NCBI RefSeq assembly: GCF_005222485.1
Contig: NZ_CP029078.1
Location: 6,573,501-6,637,500 of the forward strand
Direction: 5' to 3'
Source: Streptomyces griseoviridis
GTDB lineage: Bacteria; Actinomycetota; Actinomycetes; Streptomycetales; Streptomycetaceae
DNA length: 64,000 nucleotides
The number at the start of each line of letters is the position of its first letter. Position 1 is the first letter of the stretch. The position numbers were made by a program, and so were the translations under genes. This document shows positions 41,836 through 49,422 of the stretch, piece by piece. Below the pieces are notes generated by a model. The model saw only the letters and a program-made list of their open reading frames with translations. It ran no database searches and was not told where the DNA came from.

Positions 41836-41873
41836 CCCCAACGCCCGCCTCCCGTACGGAGATCGAGTCACAC

Positions 41874-42602
41874 ATGTCCGCACACCGTTTCCTCCCGCGC
41901 CGCGCAGGCGCCGTGGTCGTCCTGGCCGCCGCGGCGGTCGTCGCCGCGGCGGGTGCCGCCTCCGCGCATGTCACCGTCCACCCCGAGAGCTACCCCGAGG
42001 GCGCCACCGACGGCGTCCTCACCTTCCGGATCCCCAACGAGGAGGACACCGCGAGCACCACCGAGGTACGGGTCTTCCTGCCCACCGACCACCCCGTACT
42101 CGGCGTGCTCGTCTCGCCCCAGGACGGCTGGCGGGCGAAGGTCACCACCAGCAAGCTCAGGACGCCGGTCAAGACCGACGACGGCACCCTCACCGACGCC
42201 GTCTCCGAGATCACCTGGACCGGCGGGAGGATCGGCGCCGGCCGGTACGAGGACTTCGACGTGGCGTTCGGGGAACTCCCGGACAACGCGCGCCAGTTGA
42301 CGTTCAAGACGCTCCAGACGTACTCCGACGGCAGGACCGTCCGCTGGATCGAGGAAGCGGCGCCGGGCGACGACGAGCCGGAGAACCCGGCGCCCGTGCT
42401 CCGACTGACCGCGAAGTCGGGAGCGCCAGGCGGCACTTCGGCCGCCGGGACCACGGCAGACGGGACCGCGACCGCCTCCGGCGCCCGTTCGGGCGCGAGC
42501 GACTCCACCGCCCGCGGCCTGGGCGTCGCCGGACTGGTGGTCGGCGTCCTCGGTCTCGTGGCCGCCGGCTTCGCGGTCCTGCGCGGTCGCCGCCCGGCGT
42601 GA
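41874..42602 (+). CDS. YcnI-type DUF1775 copper-binding exported protein
   Basis: A 242-residue protein. The signal peptide ends at GAASA, leaving H32 as the mature N-terminal residue (AHVTVHPESY). In YcnI proteins this His helps bind Cu(II) in a brace. The DUF1775 beta-domain (about 32-165) shows TFRIPNEED and a late SEITWTGG segment with the conserved Trp. A Gly/Ala/Thr linker and a C-terminal membrane helix (GLGVAGLVVGVLGLVAAGFAV) tether it to the outer face. ATG at 41874 follows ACGGAG. It probably works with the upstream His-rich protein in copper handling. Confidence 0.9.
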   Translation: MSAHRFLPRRAGAVVVLAAAAVVAAAGAASAHVTVHPESYPEGATDGVLTFRIPNEEDTASTTEVRVFLPTDHPVLGVLVSPQDGWRAKVTTSKLRTPVKTDDGTLTDAVSEITWTGGRIGAGRYEDFDVAFGELPDNARQLTFKTLQTYSDGRTVRWIEEAAPGDDEPENPAPVLRLTAKSGAPGGTSAAGTTADGTATASGARSGASDSTARGLGVAGLVVGVLGLVAAGFAVLRGRRPA

Positions 42603-42967
42603 CGGACACCCGCCGTGGGGCGGGCGGCCTGGGCCACCGGCTGTGCGGTGAGGGCGTCCACCGGTGGACGCCACCACGCGCCGCTCCAGAGTCTCCCGGG
42701 CCCGCGTGACCCTCGTCGGCCGGTCGGCCTAGCCGGGCGCCCGCTCCTCGACCTCCGCGCGGGGCCGGGGAGCGGGTGGGCGTCCGGTCGTCCAGATCCG
42801 CATGACCCGCAGGACCGGGGAGAGGTCCTGGGAGAGGTCAGGACCGTCATCGTGACAGCCCGACGGCGGTGACTGGGAGGCGGAGTTCACGGGTGCGGGC
42901 GCCGAACTCCGCCGGGTGGGGCGCAGGTCGGCCCGCGTCGCCCGCGCATCCGCTCGTCGTCGTCACG
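42603..42967. other. gap between convergent genes
   Basis: No gene is supported in these 365 bases. A small perfect hairpin (GGTCCTG/CAGGACC, 42824-42845) and several GC-rich arms could end transcription of either neighbour. Confidence 0.55.
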
Positions 42968-44710
42968 TCAACCGGGCGTGGGCGAGGCGAAGTCGAGCCG
43001 GAGGTAGGTGCTCGTGAGGGTCTGGGGTGCGGGGGTGAAGACGCGGAGCCTGACCCGGGTGCCGGGGCGGCTCGGCAGGTCGAAGCGTCCTTCGGGCGGC
43101 CGGACGGCCACCGTCACCGTGCCGTGCGCGGGCACCACCGTGGGGCCCCGCACCACCGACCAGAACTTGGACATGCCCTGGCTCGTGGTCAGCATGTAGT
43201 GCGGAGTGAGCGTGGCCGCACCGGAGTTGGTGACCCGCAGCGTCAGCCGCGACACCGCGTGCGCGCCGTCCCTGCGCACGCCGGTGACCGCGAGCCGAAG
43301 CGGCGGCGACCCGGTGACCGCGACCCCCGCGCTCACCAGCGCGGGACAGAGCACCAGGACGGCCGCCGCGATCCTGGCCGCCCGCCGGTGCGGTCCGGCC
43401 AGCGGCCGGGGGCGCGGCTGCCAGGCGCCCGCGAACTCGGCGGGCGGCGCGGTCACCGCCGCGGCCAGCCACAGCGGCGTCATCATCAGGTAGTAGCCGT
43501 CCTGCGAGCGGGTCGCGAGGAAGAAGGCGCACCACGGCAGGACGGTCGCCGCGGGGCCGAGCCTGCGCGGGAACAGCACCAGCAGCGCGAGCAGCCCGGC
43601 CGCCAGCAGCAGACTCGCGTGCCCGTACCAGTCGAGCCGGTCGCTGCCGCCGGTGAGGTACAGGGAGACGCCCACCAGGCCCTGGCCGTGCAGCACCGCG
43701 CCCTGCGTCAGCGGCAGCGCGATCCCGCGCAGCCAGGCGCCTTCCTCGCTCACCAGGAAGTACGTGTTGATCAGCAGCCAGACGGTGACGGCGACCCCGA
43801 CGATCCGCAGGACCACCAGCGCTGCGGCCCGCCCGCCCAGTTCGCCCCTGCGCACCGCGTAGACGCCGGCCAGCAGGAACGGCGCCAGGAACCAGGGGAG
43901 TTGCTGTGCCGCGCAGGCCGCGCCCAGGCAGGCCGCCCGTGCCAGTCCCGCGGCGCCGAGCCGGCCGCCCCGCCCGATCCGCGGCCAGCCCACCACCACC
44001 GGGATCAGCAGGGCGAGCCCGGTGATCGCCGGGTAGCCGAGGCGGCCGTACGTCGGCAGGAAGCCGAAGCCGAGGCAGGCCATGGTCGCCGCGGACCGCC
44101 AGGGCGCGGGCAGCATCCGCCACAGCACGACGGCGGCGACGACCAGCGCGCCGGTGCTCAGCGCCGTCGCGGGGGCGCCGCCGTGGCCGAGCCACAGCAG
44201 CGGCGCGGTCAGCAGCGGGGCCAGCGGGGGATAGCCGTAGGTGAAGTCGTAGCCGCCGGTGACGGTCGGGGTGAGGGCGACGCCGTGCCGGAACAGCCAG
44301 GGCCACGGCTGCCCGTAGACGGCGTGGCCCGCGACGAGTTCCCTGGCGGCCTGGGTGGTGAGCAGCGCCTCGTCGGACCCCGTGTGGTTCATCACCCAGC
44401 CGCAGAGCGCGAGGGCGACGGCGGTGACCAGCACGGCGAGGTCCACGCGGGCCAGCGAGCGGGCTCCGCGGACCACCAGGGCCAGCACCCCGCACACCAG
44501 GATCGAGGCATAGCAGACGGAGATGACGACGGCGACGGGCAGGCGGTGTCCCGCCGCCTGCGTCCACACCGAGCGGGTGCCGATGAAGAGGCTGACGTCG
44601 GCGAGGAGGGTGAGGACCCGGTGCCACTGCGCGGGGGGTTCCGGTGCGGCGGACACCGCCGACAGTGTCCGCCGTCCGGGTGCCACCAGCTGCGTTTCTG
44701 CCAAGTGCAC
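42968..44710 (-). CDS. polytopic membrane protein, GT-C glycosyltransferase-like
   Basis: A 580-residue protein with about 11-12 predicted helices and a C-terminal extracytoplasmic beta-domain (from about residue 460: RLTLRVTNSGAATLTPHYML). An early exofacial loop reads GYDFTYGYPPLAPLL, like the substrate loop of DUF2029/GT87-type GT-C transferases. I therefore suggest a lipid-linked sugar transferase of the cell envelope, but the family is not certain. The GTG at 44710 is a guess; no ribosome site is seen and the frame stays open upstream. It converges with YcnI and is divergent from the SepF-like gene. Confidence 0.7.
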   Translation of the reverse strand: MHLAETQLVAPGRRTLSAVSAAPEPPAQWHRVLTLLADVSLFIGTRSVWTQAAGHRLPVAVVISVCYASILVCGVLALVVRGARSLARVDLAVLVTAVALALCGWVMNHTGSDEALLTTQAARELVAGHAVYGQPWPWLFRHGVALTPTVTGGYDFTYGYPPLAPLLTAPLLWLGHGGAPATALSTGALVVAAVVLWRMLPAPWRSAATMACLGFGFLPTYGRLGYPAITGLALLIPVVVGWPRIGRGGRLGAAGLARAACLGAACAAQQLPWFLAPFLLAGVYAVRRGELGGRAAALVVLRIVGVAVTVWLLINTYFLVSEEGAWLRGIALPLTQGAVLHGQGLVGVSLYLTGGSDRLDWYGHASLLLAAGLLALLVLFPRRLGPAATVLPWCAFFLATRSQDGYYLMMTPLWLAAAVTAPPAEFAGAWQPRPRPLAGPHRRAARIAAAVLVLCPALVSAGVAVTGSPPLRLAVTGVRRDGAHAVSRLTLRVTNSGAATLTPHYMLTTSQGMSKFWSVVRGPTVVPAHGTVTVAVRPPEGRFDLPSRPGTRVRLRVFTPAPQTLTSTYLRLDFASPTPG

Positions 44711-44951
44711 GACACAGGACCGTAGTGCGGCCCGGTGAGGGGGGCGTCTTCGGAGGTGAAGAGTCCGGTGTGAGCCGAGTAAGAAGCCCCGATCCATAAG
44801 AAAACAGTCGAAGTCGCGCTCTTTCGTGCGAACTGTGGGCGATAGCTCTGATGTCGGCGGTCGCGCCGTGTCGTTGTTGGGCCGAACGGGTGACTTGGCG
44901 TAAGAATTGACTGGTGCAGGAAACGAGTGCGAGTCAGGTCGGGGGGAGCCG

Positions 44952-45341
44952 GTGAACAGCCACGACGTCACCGATGAACAGTGGGAAGGGCTCGCCCAGG
45001 TCGTGCCGCTGCGGGGCCGGGACGCCTGGCCGTCCGCGGTGGGCCACCGGTCGCTGCCGGACGACGAGACAGAGGTCAGGCGCCGGTTCGTCGTCCTGAG
45101 AGTCAATGTGTTCGCCGACGCGCGCGAGGTCGCCGAGACGCTGATGGCGGGCATCCCCGTGCTGCTCGACCTCAGCGGCGCGGAGGGCGAGACGGCCAAG
45201 CGGGTGCTGGACTTCAGCACCGGCGTCGTCTTCGGTCTGGGCAGCGGGATGCACCGGGTGGACCGCAATGTGTTCCTCCTGACGCCGTCCGGCACCCAGG
45301 TCACGGACCGGATGGGGGGCGGGGAGGCGACGGGCGTCTGA
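44952..45341 (+). CDS. SepF-like cell division protein (SflB type)
   Basis: A 129-residue protein with the SepF fold: RRRFVVLRVNVFADAREVAETLMAG, IPVLLDLSGAEGETAKRVLDF and VFGLGSGMHRVDRNVFLLTP. SepF anchors FtsZ to the membrane; Streptomyces has shorter SepF-like paralogues (SflA, SflB) that limit misplaced division proteins in sporulation. This one lacks the N-terminal amphipathic membrane helix of true SepF and is short, so it fits the paralogue class. The GTG at 44952 has GGGGGGAG upstream. Confidence 0.88.
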   Translation: MNSHDVTDEQWEGLAQVVPLRGRDAWPSAVGHRSLPDDETEVRRRFVVLRVNVFADAREVAETLMAGIPVLLDLSGAEGETAKRVLDFSTGVVFGLGSGMHRVDRNVFLLTPSGTQVTDRMGGGEATGV

Positions 45342-45378
45342 CCGGGGCCGCGGGAGGGGTGGTGATACACCTGGAGCC

Positions 45379-45729
45379 GTGACCGAACCTCTCCCCGGCC
45401 CCCAGGACGCACCGCTCGACGTGGCGGGACTCCAGCGCAGGCTCGCCGACTTCGCCGCCGCCCGCGACTGGCAGCAGTACCACACCCCCAAGAACCTCGT
45501 CGCCGCCCTCAGTGTGGAGGCGTCCGAACTCGTCGAGATCTTCCAGTGGTTGACCCCGCAGGAGTCGACCCGGGTGATGGCCGACCCGGACACCGCCCAC
45601 CGGGTCAGGGACGAGGTCGCCGACGTCCTCGCCTATCTGCTCCAACTCTGCGAGGTGCTCGGCGTCGACGCGCTCGCGGCCCTCGACGCGAAGATCGACC
45701 GCAACGAACGACGCTTCCCGGCCCCCTGA
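45379..45729 (+). CDS. MazG-like nucleotide pyrophosphohydrolase
   Basis: A 116-residue member of the all-alpha NTP pyrophosphohydrolases (dCTPase/MazG-like). The metal-binding motif is EASELVEIFQW (ExxE) followed by DEVADVLAYLL (ExxD), and Lys/Asn in HTPKNLVAALS contribute to substrate binding. It cleaves a nucleoside triphosphate to the monophosphate and pyrophosphate, cleaning the nucleotide pool. A GTG starts at 45379, 37 bases after the SepF-like gene, so the two may be cotranscribed. Confidence 0.9.
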   Translation: MTEPLPGPQDAPLDVAGLQRRLADFAAARDWQQYHTPKNLVAALSVEASELVEIFQWLTPQESTRVMADPDTAHRVRDEVADVLAYLLQLCEVLGVDALAALDAKIDRNERRFPAP

Positions 45730-45753
45730 ACCGGGCCCCGGTGAAGGGAGTTG

Positions 45754-45785
45754 CGAAGAGTTGCCTCCTCCGTTTTCACTCTTCG
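45754..45785. terminator. 8-bp inverted repeat after the MazG-like gene
   Basis: CGAAGAGT and ACTCTTCG are separated by 16 bases, starting 24 bases past the MazG-like stop. It could be a weak terminator or a regulator site for the next gene. Confidence 0.4.
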
Positions 45786-45814
45786 TAGTCGAAATCGCGC
45801 CTGAAATCGATTTG

Positions 45815-45823
45815 TTGTCCACA
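45815..45823 (+). promoter_or_regulatory. single DnaA-box consensus
   Basis: TTGTCCACA is the Streptomyces DnaA-box consensus. It lies alone in an AT-richer gap, 118 bases before the DUF6099 start. One box is not an origin; it might be a regulatory DnaA site. Confidence 0.4.
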
Positions 45824-45940
45824 GATTTCGGTCGTACCCTGGCGTTCTTCCCTTCGAGCCCTCACTCTGGGTAGTGAACAGCGGTGTTCGGGCGGGCGCG
45901 CGCAGAGATCGCGTCACAGACGGACGGGCAGGGACAGCGC

Positions 45941-46411
45941 ATGGATGCGGTGCGGCTCATCGTGAAGAGCAGACGTGCTCTGGCGGGGACCGGCGGCACG
46001 CCGGACATTCTGACGGAGGTGTGGCAGGCGCAGGCCCTGGCACAGGCGATAGGAAGTCGCCTCGCGGTGACGGGTCCGCCCGAACTGCGCGGCGAGGCAC
46101 TGGGATTGACGGAGCTGGCGGGCCGGGGCTGCGGAGTCCTCGAAGCACCCGACCTCACCCTGGAGGAACTGCGCGCGGCCCAGCTGACCGAGCTGGGCGA
46201 CGCGGGCCGTACCCTCCGCTGCCTCGGCGGCCTCCTCGGCGAGGTCGGCATCGCCCTGGTCGGCATCGCCTGCTCGGTGGCCGACGAAGCCACCTACTGG
46301 CAGTGCATGGAGGCCATCGACGCGGCCGACGAAGCCAGGGACCGGGTCAGGGAGATGCTCCGCAAACTCGCGGACCGGGAGTCACTGCTGCCGGAACGGG
46401 AGGCGGGATAG
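45941..46411 (+). CDS. DUF6099 family protein
   Basis: A 156-residue, helical, Ala/Leu-rich cytosolic protein matching Streptomyces DUF6099: it begins MDAVRLIVKSRRALAG and includes EVWQAQALAQAIGSRLA and the terminal EARDRVREMLRKLAD. No activity is known. The ATG at 45941 is taken from homologues; the frame is open to 45884. The upstream gap is AT-richer than average and carries a DnaA-box-like site. Confidence 0.75.
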   Translation: MDAVRLIVKSRRALAGTGGTPDILTEVWQAQALAQAIGSRLAVTGPPELRGEALGLTELAGRGCGVLEAPDLTLEELRAAQLTELGDAGRTLRCLGGLLGEVGIALVGIACSVADEATYWQCMEAIDAADEARDRVREMLRKLADRESLLPEREAG

Positions 46412-46448
46412 CGACGGGACAGACCCGGGACAGGGGCAGACTCCGGGG

Positions 46449-46502
46449 ACATGGACAGCCCCGGGAACATGGACAGCCCCGGGAACATGGACACCCCCAG
46501 GG
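46449..46502. repeat. 18-bp tandem repeats after the DUF6099 gene
   Basis: ACATGGACAGCCCCGGGA occurs at 46449 and 46467 with a third, slightly changed copy at 46485. A short frame from ATG 46451 (MDSPGN repeated) is open to 46639, but I doubt that it is a gene. Confidence 0.85.
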
Positions 46503-46550
46503 ACGGCACCGCGCCCCGCCCCGGCTCAGGCGCGGCCACGGCACCCCACG

Positions 46551-46637
46551 ACGGACGCGACCCGCACGGCGTCCAAGGCGGCCGGAGCGCACGAGGCGCA
46601 CGAGACGTCCACGCCACGGACGCGACCCGCACGGCGT
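46551..46637. repeat. 22-bp direct repeat pair
   Basis: ACGGACGCGACCCGCACGGC plus GT occurs at 46551-46572 and 46616-46637, 43 bases apart. The rest of the 396-base gap (46412-46807) has no other supported gene. Confidence 0.8.
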
Positions 46638-46807
46638 AAGGCATCCGGGCGGCCAAGGCATCCAGGACACACGTGGCATCCAGGGCACACGCGGCGTCCA
46701 CGACGGACGCGGCGCCCACGGCCCGCACCGGGTTTCACCCGACCGGTGAGGCCCTGCCCGGCGGCACCGGTGCGGCCGACCGGCACCCGACCGTGCAGGA
46801 TGGACGC

Positions 46808-47731
46808 ATGGATCTTCGCATCTTCACCGAGCCCCAGCAGGGGGCCACCTACGACACACTCCTGACCGTGGCGAAGGCCACCGAGGACCTCGGGTTCGAC
46901 GCCTTCTTCCGCTCCGACCACTATCTCCACATGGGGGACGTGGACGGCCTGCCGGGACCCACCGACGCCTGGATCACCCTCGCCGGGCTCGCCCGTGAGA
47001 CCCGCCGCATCCGCCTCGGCACCCTGATGACCGCCGGCACCTTCCGGCTCCCCGGCGTCCTCGCCATCCAGGTCGCCCAGGTCGACCAGATGTCCGGTGG
47101 CCGGGTCGAACTCGGCCTCGGCGCGGGCTGGTTCGAGCAGGAGCACACGGCGTACGGCATCCCCTTCCCGAAGGAGAAGTTCGGCCGCTTGGAGGAGCAG
47201 CTCGACATCGTCACCGGCCTGTGGGCCACCGAGCCCGGCGAGACCTTCGACTTCCACGGCACGTACTACGACCTCACCGACTCGCCCGCGCTGCCCAAGC
47301 CGGCCCAGGCGAAGATCCCGGTCCTGATCGGCGGCCACGGCGCGACCCGCACCCCGAAGCTCGCCGCCCGCTTCGCCGACGAGTTCAACATCCCGTTCGC
47401 CTCCGTCGAGGACAGCGCCCGCCAGTTCGGCCGGGTCCGCGCCGCCGCCGAGGAGGCCGGACGCGCCGAAGGCGACCTCGTCTACTCCGCCGCCCTCGTC
47501 GCCTGCGTCGGCAAGGACGACCAGGAGCTGGCCCGCCGCGCCGCCGCCATCGGCCGCGAGGTCGACGAGCTGAAGGCCAACGGACTCGCCGGTTCCCCCG
47601 CCGAGGTCGTCGACAAGATCGGCCGCTACGCCGAGACCGGCGCGAGCCGCCTCTACCTCCAGATCCTCGACCTCGACGACCTGGACCACCTGGAGCTGAT
47701 CTCCGCCGAGGTCCAGTCGCAGCTGTCGTAA
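46808..47731 (+). CDS. LLM-class F420-dependent oxidoreductase
   Basis: A 307-residue luciferase-like TIM-barrel enzyme: LRIFTEPQQGATYD, AFFRSDHYLHMGDVDG, RIRLGTLMTAGTFR, VELGLGAGWFEQEH and PVLIGGHGATRTPKLAARFAD, as in the F420-dependent TIGR03560-like group. It transfers hydride between F420 and an unknown substrate in the cytosol. ATG at 46808 starts the homology. It is followed by a 158-base structured gap and the RNA repair operon, so it is probably transcribed separately. Confidence 0.9.
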   Translation: MDLRIFTEPQQGATYDTLLTVAKATEDLGFDAFFRSDHYLHMGDVDGLPGPTDAWITLAGLARETRRIRLGTLMTAGTFRLPGVLAIQVAQVDQMSGGRVELGLGAGWFEQEHTAYGIPFPKEKFGRLEEQLDIVTGLWATEPGETFDFHGTYYDLTDSPALPKPAQAKIPVLIGGHGATRTPKLAARFADEFNIPFASVEDSARQFGRVRAAAEEAGRAEGDLVYSAALVACVGKDDQELARRAAAIGREVDELKANGLAGSPAEVVDKIGRYAETGASRLYLQILDLDDLDHLELISAEVQSQLS

Positions 47732-47747
47732 CGGCGCACGTCAGCCG

Positions 47748-47839
47748 CCCGCGCAATAAAGGAGGGCGCGGGTCCGCCACCCTGTGCGAAGGTGACAGCG
47801 CCGTCCTGCCGAGCCCCCGGGATCAGCGTCCCGGGGGCT
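47748..47839 (+). promoter_or_regulatory. structured leader with alternative stems and terminator before hen1-pnkp
   Basis: CCCGCGC (47748-47754) can pair with GCGCGGG (47766-47772). The overlapping GGCGC (47765-47769) can instead pair with GCGCC (47798-47802), with an inner CCACC/GGTG stem. The two pairings exclude each other. Downstream, AGCCCCCGGGA and TCCCGGGGGCT (47812-47839) form an 11-bp terminator followed by TTCG. Known riboswitch classes were considered and none fits. It may simply end the oxidoreductase transcript, or act as an attenuator for the repair operon. Confidence 0.5.
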
Positions 47840-47889
47840 TTCGCGCGCACGGCTCCCGAAACCGTCCGCCCGTCGGAGAGGCCCTCCGC

Positions 47890-49422
47890 ATGTTCCTGAC
47901 CCTCACCACCACCGGCACGCCCGAACGTCCCGCCACCGATCTGGGACATCTGCTGCACAAGCATCCCGACCGCGCGCAGACGTTCTCGACCTCCTACGGC
48001 ACCGCGCACGTCCTCTACCCCGAGGCCGGTCCCGCGCGCTGCACGGCGGCCCTGCTGCTGGAGGTCGACGCGGTGGCCCTGGTCAGGCGCGGCAAGGGCA
48101 AGGGGCGCGGCGGCGCCCCCGACGCGGCACTCGCCCAGTACGTCAACGACCGTCCCTACGCGGCCTCCTCGCTGCTCGCGGTGGCCCTGAGCACCGTCTT
48201 CTCCACCGCCATGCGCGGCGTCTGCAAGGCCCTGCCCGAGCGTGCGGCCGAGCCGCTGCCGCTGCGCGTCGAGGTGCCCGCGCTGCCCGCGCGCGGCGGC
48301 CCCGACCTGGTCCGGCGGATCTTCGCGCCGCTCGGCTGGACGGTCACCGCCGAACCCGTCGCCCTGGACGGCGAGTTCCCCGAGTGGGGCGACTCGCGCT
48401 ACGTACGGCTCGTCCTGGAGTCGGAGCGGCTCACCGTCGCCGAGGCGCTGCGCCACCTCTACGTCCTGCTGCCGGTCCTCGACGACGCCAAGCACTACTG
48501 GGTCGCCCCCGACGAGGTCGACAAGCTGCTGCGGGCCGGCGAGGGCTGGCTGCCGGCCCACCCCGAACAGAAGCTCATCACCAGCCGCTACCTGGCCCGC
48601 CGCTGGTCGCTGACCCAGCAGGCGAGGGAGCGCCTCGAACTGGTCAGGCTCGCGGAGAGCGACGACAGCCAGGTCACCGAGATCGACAACGCGGTCGCCG
48701 CCGACACCGGGACCGAGGAGCGGCCCACCCCGCTCGCTGTGCGGCGCAGGGACGCGATCCTGGCCGCCCTGCGGCAGGCGGGGGCCGCCCGCGTCCTCGA
48801 CCTCGGCTGCGGCCAGGGCGAGTTGGTGCAGGCGCTGCTCAAGGACGTCAGGTTCACCGAGATCGTCGGCGTCGACGTGTCGATGCGGGCGCTCACCATC
48901 GCGGGCCGGCGGCTCAGGCTGGACCGGCTGGGGGAGCGGCAGGCGTCCCGGGTCACCCTGCTCCAGGGCTCCCTCGCCTACACCGACAAGCGGCTGGCGG
49001 GCTACGACGCGGCCGTCCTCAGCGAGGTCGTCGAACACGTCGACCTGCCCAGGCTGCCGGCCGTCGAGTACGCGGTGTTCGGCGCCGCGCGCCCCAGGAC
49101 CGTCCTGGTGACCACCCCGAACGTCGAGTACAACGTCCGCTGGGACTCCCTCCCGGCCGGGCATGTCCGGCACGGCGACCACCGGTTCGAGTGGACCCGC
49201 GAGGAGTTCCGCGCCTGGGCCGCCGCCGTCGCCGAACGGCACGGCTACACCGTGGAGTTCACACCCGTCGGCCCCGACGACCCCGAGGTGGGCCCGCCCA
49301 CCCAGATGGCCGTGTTCACCATGAGGACGACGCACGGGACCGACCAGGACGACCGCGACGGCCAGAACGACGCGACCCACGACCGGCGCGACAGGCGCGC
49401 GAAGGAGGCGGAGGCGGCATGA
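47890..49422 (+). CDS. hen1: Hen1 3'-terminal RNA ribose 2'-O-methyltransferase
   Basis: Marks the 3' end of a cleaved RNA with a 2'-O-methyl group before ligation by Pnkp, protecting it from being cut again. A 510-residue bacterial Hen1: the N-terminal ~280 residues (FLTLTTTGTPERPATDLGHLLHKHP) form the ligase-activating region, and the C-terminal methyltransferase has VLDLGCGQGELVQ (about 307) for S-adenosylmethionine and SEVVEHVD with metal-binding Glu/His, plus a late GDHRFEWTREEF. The tail is Asp/Arg-rich. ATG at 47890 is the homology start. It overlaps pnkp by ATGA. Confidence 0.94.
   Translation: MFLTLTTTGTPERPATDLGHLLHKHPDRAQTFSTSYGTAHVLYPEAGPARCTAALLLEVDAVALVRRGKGKGRGGAPDAALAQYVNDRPYAASSLLAVALSTVFSTAMRGVCKALPERAAEPLPLRVEVPALPARGGPDLVRRIFAPLGWTVTAEPVALDGEFPEWGDSRYVRLVLESERLTVAEALRHLYVLLPVLDDAKHYWVAPDEVDKLLRAGEGWLPAHPEQKLITSRYLARRWSLTQQARERLELVRLAESDDSQVTEIDNAVAADTGTEERPTPLAVRRRDAILAALRQAGAARVLDLGCGQGELVQALLKDVRFTEIVGVDVSMRALTIAGRRLRLDRLGERQASRVTLLQGSLAYTDKRLAGYDAAVLSEVVEHVDLPRLPAVEYAVFGAARPRTVLVTTPNVEYNVRWDSLPAGHVRHGDHRFEWTREEFRAWAAAVAERHGYTVEFTPVGPDDPEVGPPTQMAVFTMRTTHGTDQDDRDGQNDATHDRRDRRAKEAEAA

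Noticed and set aside
45815..45823. Replication origin
   Set aside because: Only one DnaA box is present; an origin needs a cluster, and dnaA/dnaN are not here.
46451..46639. Small frame coding for repeated MDSPGN
   Set aside because: It is produced by the 18-bp repeats, has no ribosome site and no family.
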